A DNA stretch of 64,000 nucleotides from Anaerovorax odorimutans (GTDB taxonomy: Bacteria > Bacillota > Clostridia > Peptostreptococcales > Anaerovoracaceae): NCBI RefSeq assembly GCF_024459955.1, contig NZ_JANFXK010000006.1, positions 124,001 to 188,000 of the forward strand, given 5' to 3'. Both the position numbers and the translations under genes were made by a program. Position 1 is the first letter of the stretch, and each line of letters begins with the position of its first letter. The notes under the pieces are model-generated. The model saw only the letters and a list, made by a program, of their open reading frames with translations, made no database searches and was not told where the DNA came from. Positions 62,625-64,000 of the stretch are shown here, one piece after another.

Positions 62625-62675
62625 TTGACATATAGGTAACTAGTTGCTATAATATAAGCAACTAGTTACCTATAT
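62625..62675 (+). promoter_or_regulatory. Promoter embedded in a perfect MarR operator
   Basis: TTGACA (62625-62630), 17 bp, TATAAT (62648-62653): ideal boxes and spacing. An 18-bp inverted repeat, ATATAGGTAACTAGTTGC (62630-62647) and its complement (62658-62675), brackets the -10 box exactly. Confidence 0.85.
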
Positions 62676-62685
62676 GGAGGAGCGT

Positions 62686-63186
62686 ATGGATATCAATGAT
62701 TTAATACAAAAATTTTCCGGCACCAATGAAGATCGAATCAAAGCCATTTTCAGCACCCTGTTTATTGCGGGCAACCGGCTGCAGACCGTATTTGATAAAA
62801 ACATTCCCCAGATTTCCCTGAAACAATTCATGCTCTTAACAATGGTCAGACAGTCGGAGGAGCAGCTGACCTTTACTCAGCTGGGCAAGCTGCTGGGCTG
62901 TTCCCGGCAGAATATAAAGAAGCTTGCCTATGCCCTGGAGCGGAAGGGGTTTGTAAAAATCAGCCGGAGCAGCGGCGACAGCAGGGCGTCGAGCATAGAG
63001 CCGACAGCTAAAATGGAAGACTATTTCAACAATATATTCGCGGCGTATCAGGATCAGCTGAAATATCTTTTTGAAGTTTACAGCGTCCAAGAGGTTGAAC
63101 AGCTATTTGAATTATTGATGAAGCTGTATGCTGGTATCGATAACCTGGAAACAAAATTAAAACAAATGCCAAAGGAGCGAGTATGA
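62686..63186 (+). CDS. MarR-family transcriptional regulator
   Basis: 166 residues from the ATG at 62686, with GGAGGAG upstream; the ATG at 62674 is part of that site. Winged helix: LKQFMLLTMVRQSEEQLTFT, LGKLLGCSRQNIKKLAYALE and the wing KISRSSGDSRASS. It sits beneath an operator-promoter of its own and leads a flavodoxin-msrA operon, so it probably senses oxidants or a phenolic compound. Confidence 0.92.
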   Translation: MDINDLIQKFSGTNEDRIKAIFSTLFIAGNRLQTVFDKNIPQISLKQFMLLTMVRQSEEQLTFTQLGKLLGCSRQNIKKLAYALERKGFVKISRSSGDSRASSIEPTAKMEDYFNNIFAAYQDQLKYLFEVYSVQEVEQLFELLMKLYAGIDNLETKLKQMPKERV

Positions 63187-63707
63187 ATAAAATTGTGGTT
63201 TTGTATAAATCTAAATATGGCGCTGCGAAAACGTATGCCAATTGGATCAAAGAGGCGCTTTGCTGCGATGTCTTTGAAATCGAACAGTATGACTGGGAGC
63301 GCACAGATCGTTACGATTGCGTTGTCATTGCCGGCGGGATCTATGCGGGAGGCATTTCTGCGGTAAAAGCTCTGAAAAAGAATGCAGAGGCGCTGGCCGG
63401 CAAGAAAGCGGCCCTCTTTGCCGTTGGCGCCAGTCCCTTGGATGAGAAGGCGTTGGAACAGATTAAAGAACAGAATTTAAAACAGCTTTCGTTAGACCTG
63501 CCTCTATTTTATGGGCGCGGTGTTTATGATGAAAGCAAGATGAATTTCAAAGACAGAACCTTGTGCAAGCTGCTGAAAAAGGCGCTGCGAAAAAAAGATC
63601 CGCAGACCTTCGATCCATGGATGAAGGAGCTGCTTGAATTTGATGGACAAAGCTGCGATTGGACTGATCCGGTTTATTTAGAACCGCTGCTGGATTATAT
63701 CCGGTGA
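63183..63707 (+). CDS. Flavodoxin-domain protein
   Basis: 174 residues. The FMN loop is LYKSKYGAAKTYANWI and CVVIAGGIYAGGIS follows, as in HemG-like/flavodoxin-5 proteins. The C-terminal half is longer than a simple flavodoxin. ATGA overlap with the MarR gene shows coupled translation. It is probably an electron carrier or oxidoreductase in oxidant defence alongside msrA. Confidence 0.88.
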   Translation: MNKIVVLYKSKYGAAKTYANWIKEALCCDVFEIEQYDWERTDRYDCVVIAGGIYAGGISAVKALKKNAEALAGKKAALFAVGASPLDEKALEQIKEQNLKQLSLDLPLFYGRGVYDESKMNFKDRTLCKLLKKALRKKDPQTFDPWMKELLEFDGQSCDWTDPVYLEPLLDYIR

Positions 63708-63738
63708 CAGAAGGCTGAAAGCAAAAGGAGACTAAGGG

Positions 63739-64000
63739 ATGGAAACTATAAAAAACACAGAGAAGAAAAATCTGCACGAACTGTACCTGGCAGGCGGGTG
63801 CTTCTGGGGGCTGGAAGCATATCTGAAAAAACTGCCGGGTGTCTGTGGCACGATAGCCGGTTATGCCAATGGGAATACGAAAAATCCCACCTATGAAGAG
63901 GTTTGCTATAAGAATACGGGCCATGCGGAAACGGTTCGTGTAACCTATGATACGGAGGTTCTGCCTACGGAAACGCTTTTAAAAGCCTTTTTCCGGGTGG
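63739..64000 (+). CDS. msrA: Peptide methionine sulfoxide reductase MsrA (3' end outside window)
   Basis: The first 87 codons are present. The catalytic Cys is in LAGGCFWGLEAYLKKLPGV, and GYANG, PTYEEVCYKNTGHAETV are the family's substrate-pocket motifs. It repairs oxidised methionine. AAAGGAG lies upstream. It is the third gene of the MarR operon. Confidence 0.95.
   Translation, partial: METIKNTEKKNLHELYLAGGCFWGLEAYLKKLPGVCGTIAGYANGNTKNPTYEEVCYKNTGHAETVRVTYDTEVLPTETLLKAFFRV

Overview
The window reads as a chromosomal segment of an anaerobic Firmicute of class Clostridia. The evidence is a PolC-type DNA polymerase III, the pyrH-frr-uppS-cdsA-dxr-rseP-ispG-polC and rimP-nusA-ylxR-ylxQ-infB-rbfA-nrnA-truB-ribF...rpsO-pnp gene orders, the DXP isoprenoid route, strong AGGAGG ribosome binding sites, a sigma-54 regulon, and holin-like and zeta toxins. 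I cannot place it below class with confidence. Base composition is moderate, with clearly AT-richer islands.

Layout. 0-1.5 kb: end of an xpaC-telA pair. 1.5-6 kb: a sigma-54 activator facing a transporter plus M20 amidohydrolase operon, with a near-perfect -24/-12 promoter and palindromic upstream sites between them. 6-9.2 kb: a two-component system and an lrgAB pair. 9.2-14 kb: CBS-domain inorganic pyrophosphatase, iron alcohol dehydrogenase and an MFS carrier. 14.3-14.55 kb: three tandem hairpin repeats with compensatory base changes. 14.6-25.4 kb: the pyrH to polC core cluster; PolC appears to lack its proofreading exonuclease domain. 25.4-27.5 kb: two XRE regulators and a sigma factor inserted before rimP. 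27.5-35.9 kb: rimP to ribF translation and RNA cluster. 36-41.9 kb: a TetR-aminotransferase-aldolase-sugar kinase-MFS catabolic cassette lodged between ribF and rpsO. 42-44.6 kb: rpsO and pnp. 44.6-47 kb: an AT-rich island with three copies of a roughly 280-bp repeat, a zeta-toxin-like pair, a fragment of a second copy, and a type I (Fst/par-like) toxin-antitoxin whose toxin gene is only 28 codons. 47.2-52.9 kb: a secreted CHAP/SH3 protein, then translationally coupled YgiQ radical SAM, a solitary DNA methyltransferase and YitT. 52.9-55.5 kb: a second two-component operon led by a UBA-like protein. 55.7-64 kb: small regulator-plus-effector modules (HutD, PadR/MATE, HxlR/pyridoxamine-oxidase-like, FMN reductase, double MerR/ABC exporter, MarR/flavodoxin/MsrA), several with readable operators.

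How it works together. The core clusters supply nucleotide, lipid and isoprenoid synthesis, replication and translation. The accessory pieces sit between them as insertions: local catabolic operons under their own regulators (sigma-54, TetR), a toxin-rich repeat island, and efflux or redox modules. Start sites were revised where a Shine-Dalgarno sequence clearly selects an internal ATG, GTG or TTG.
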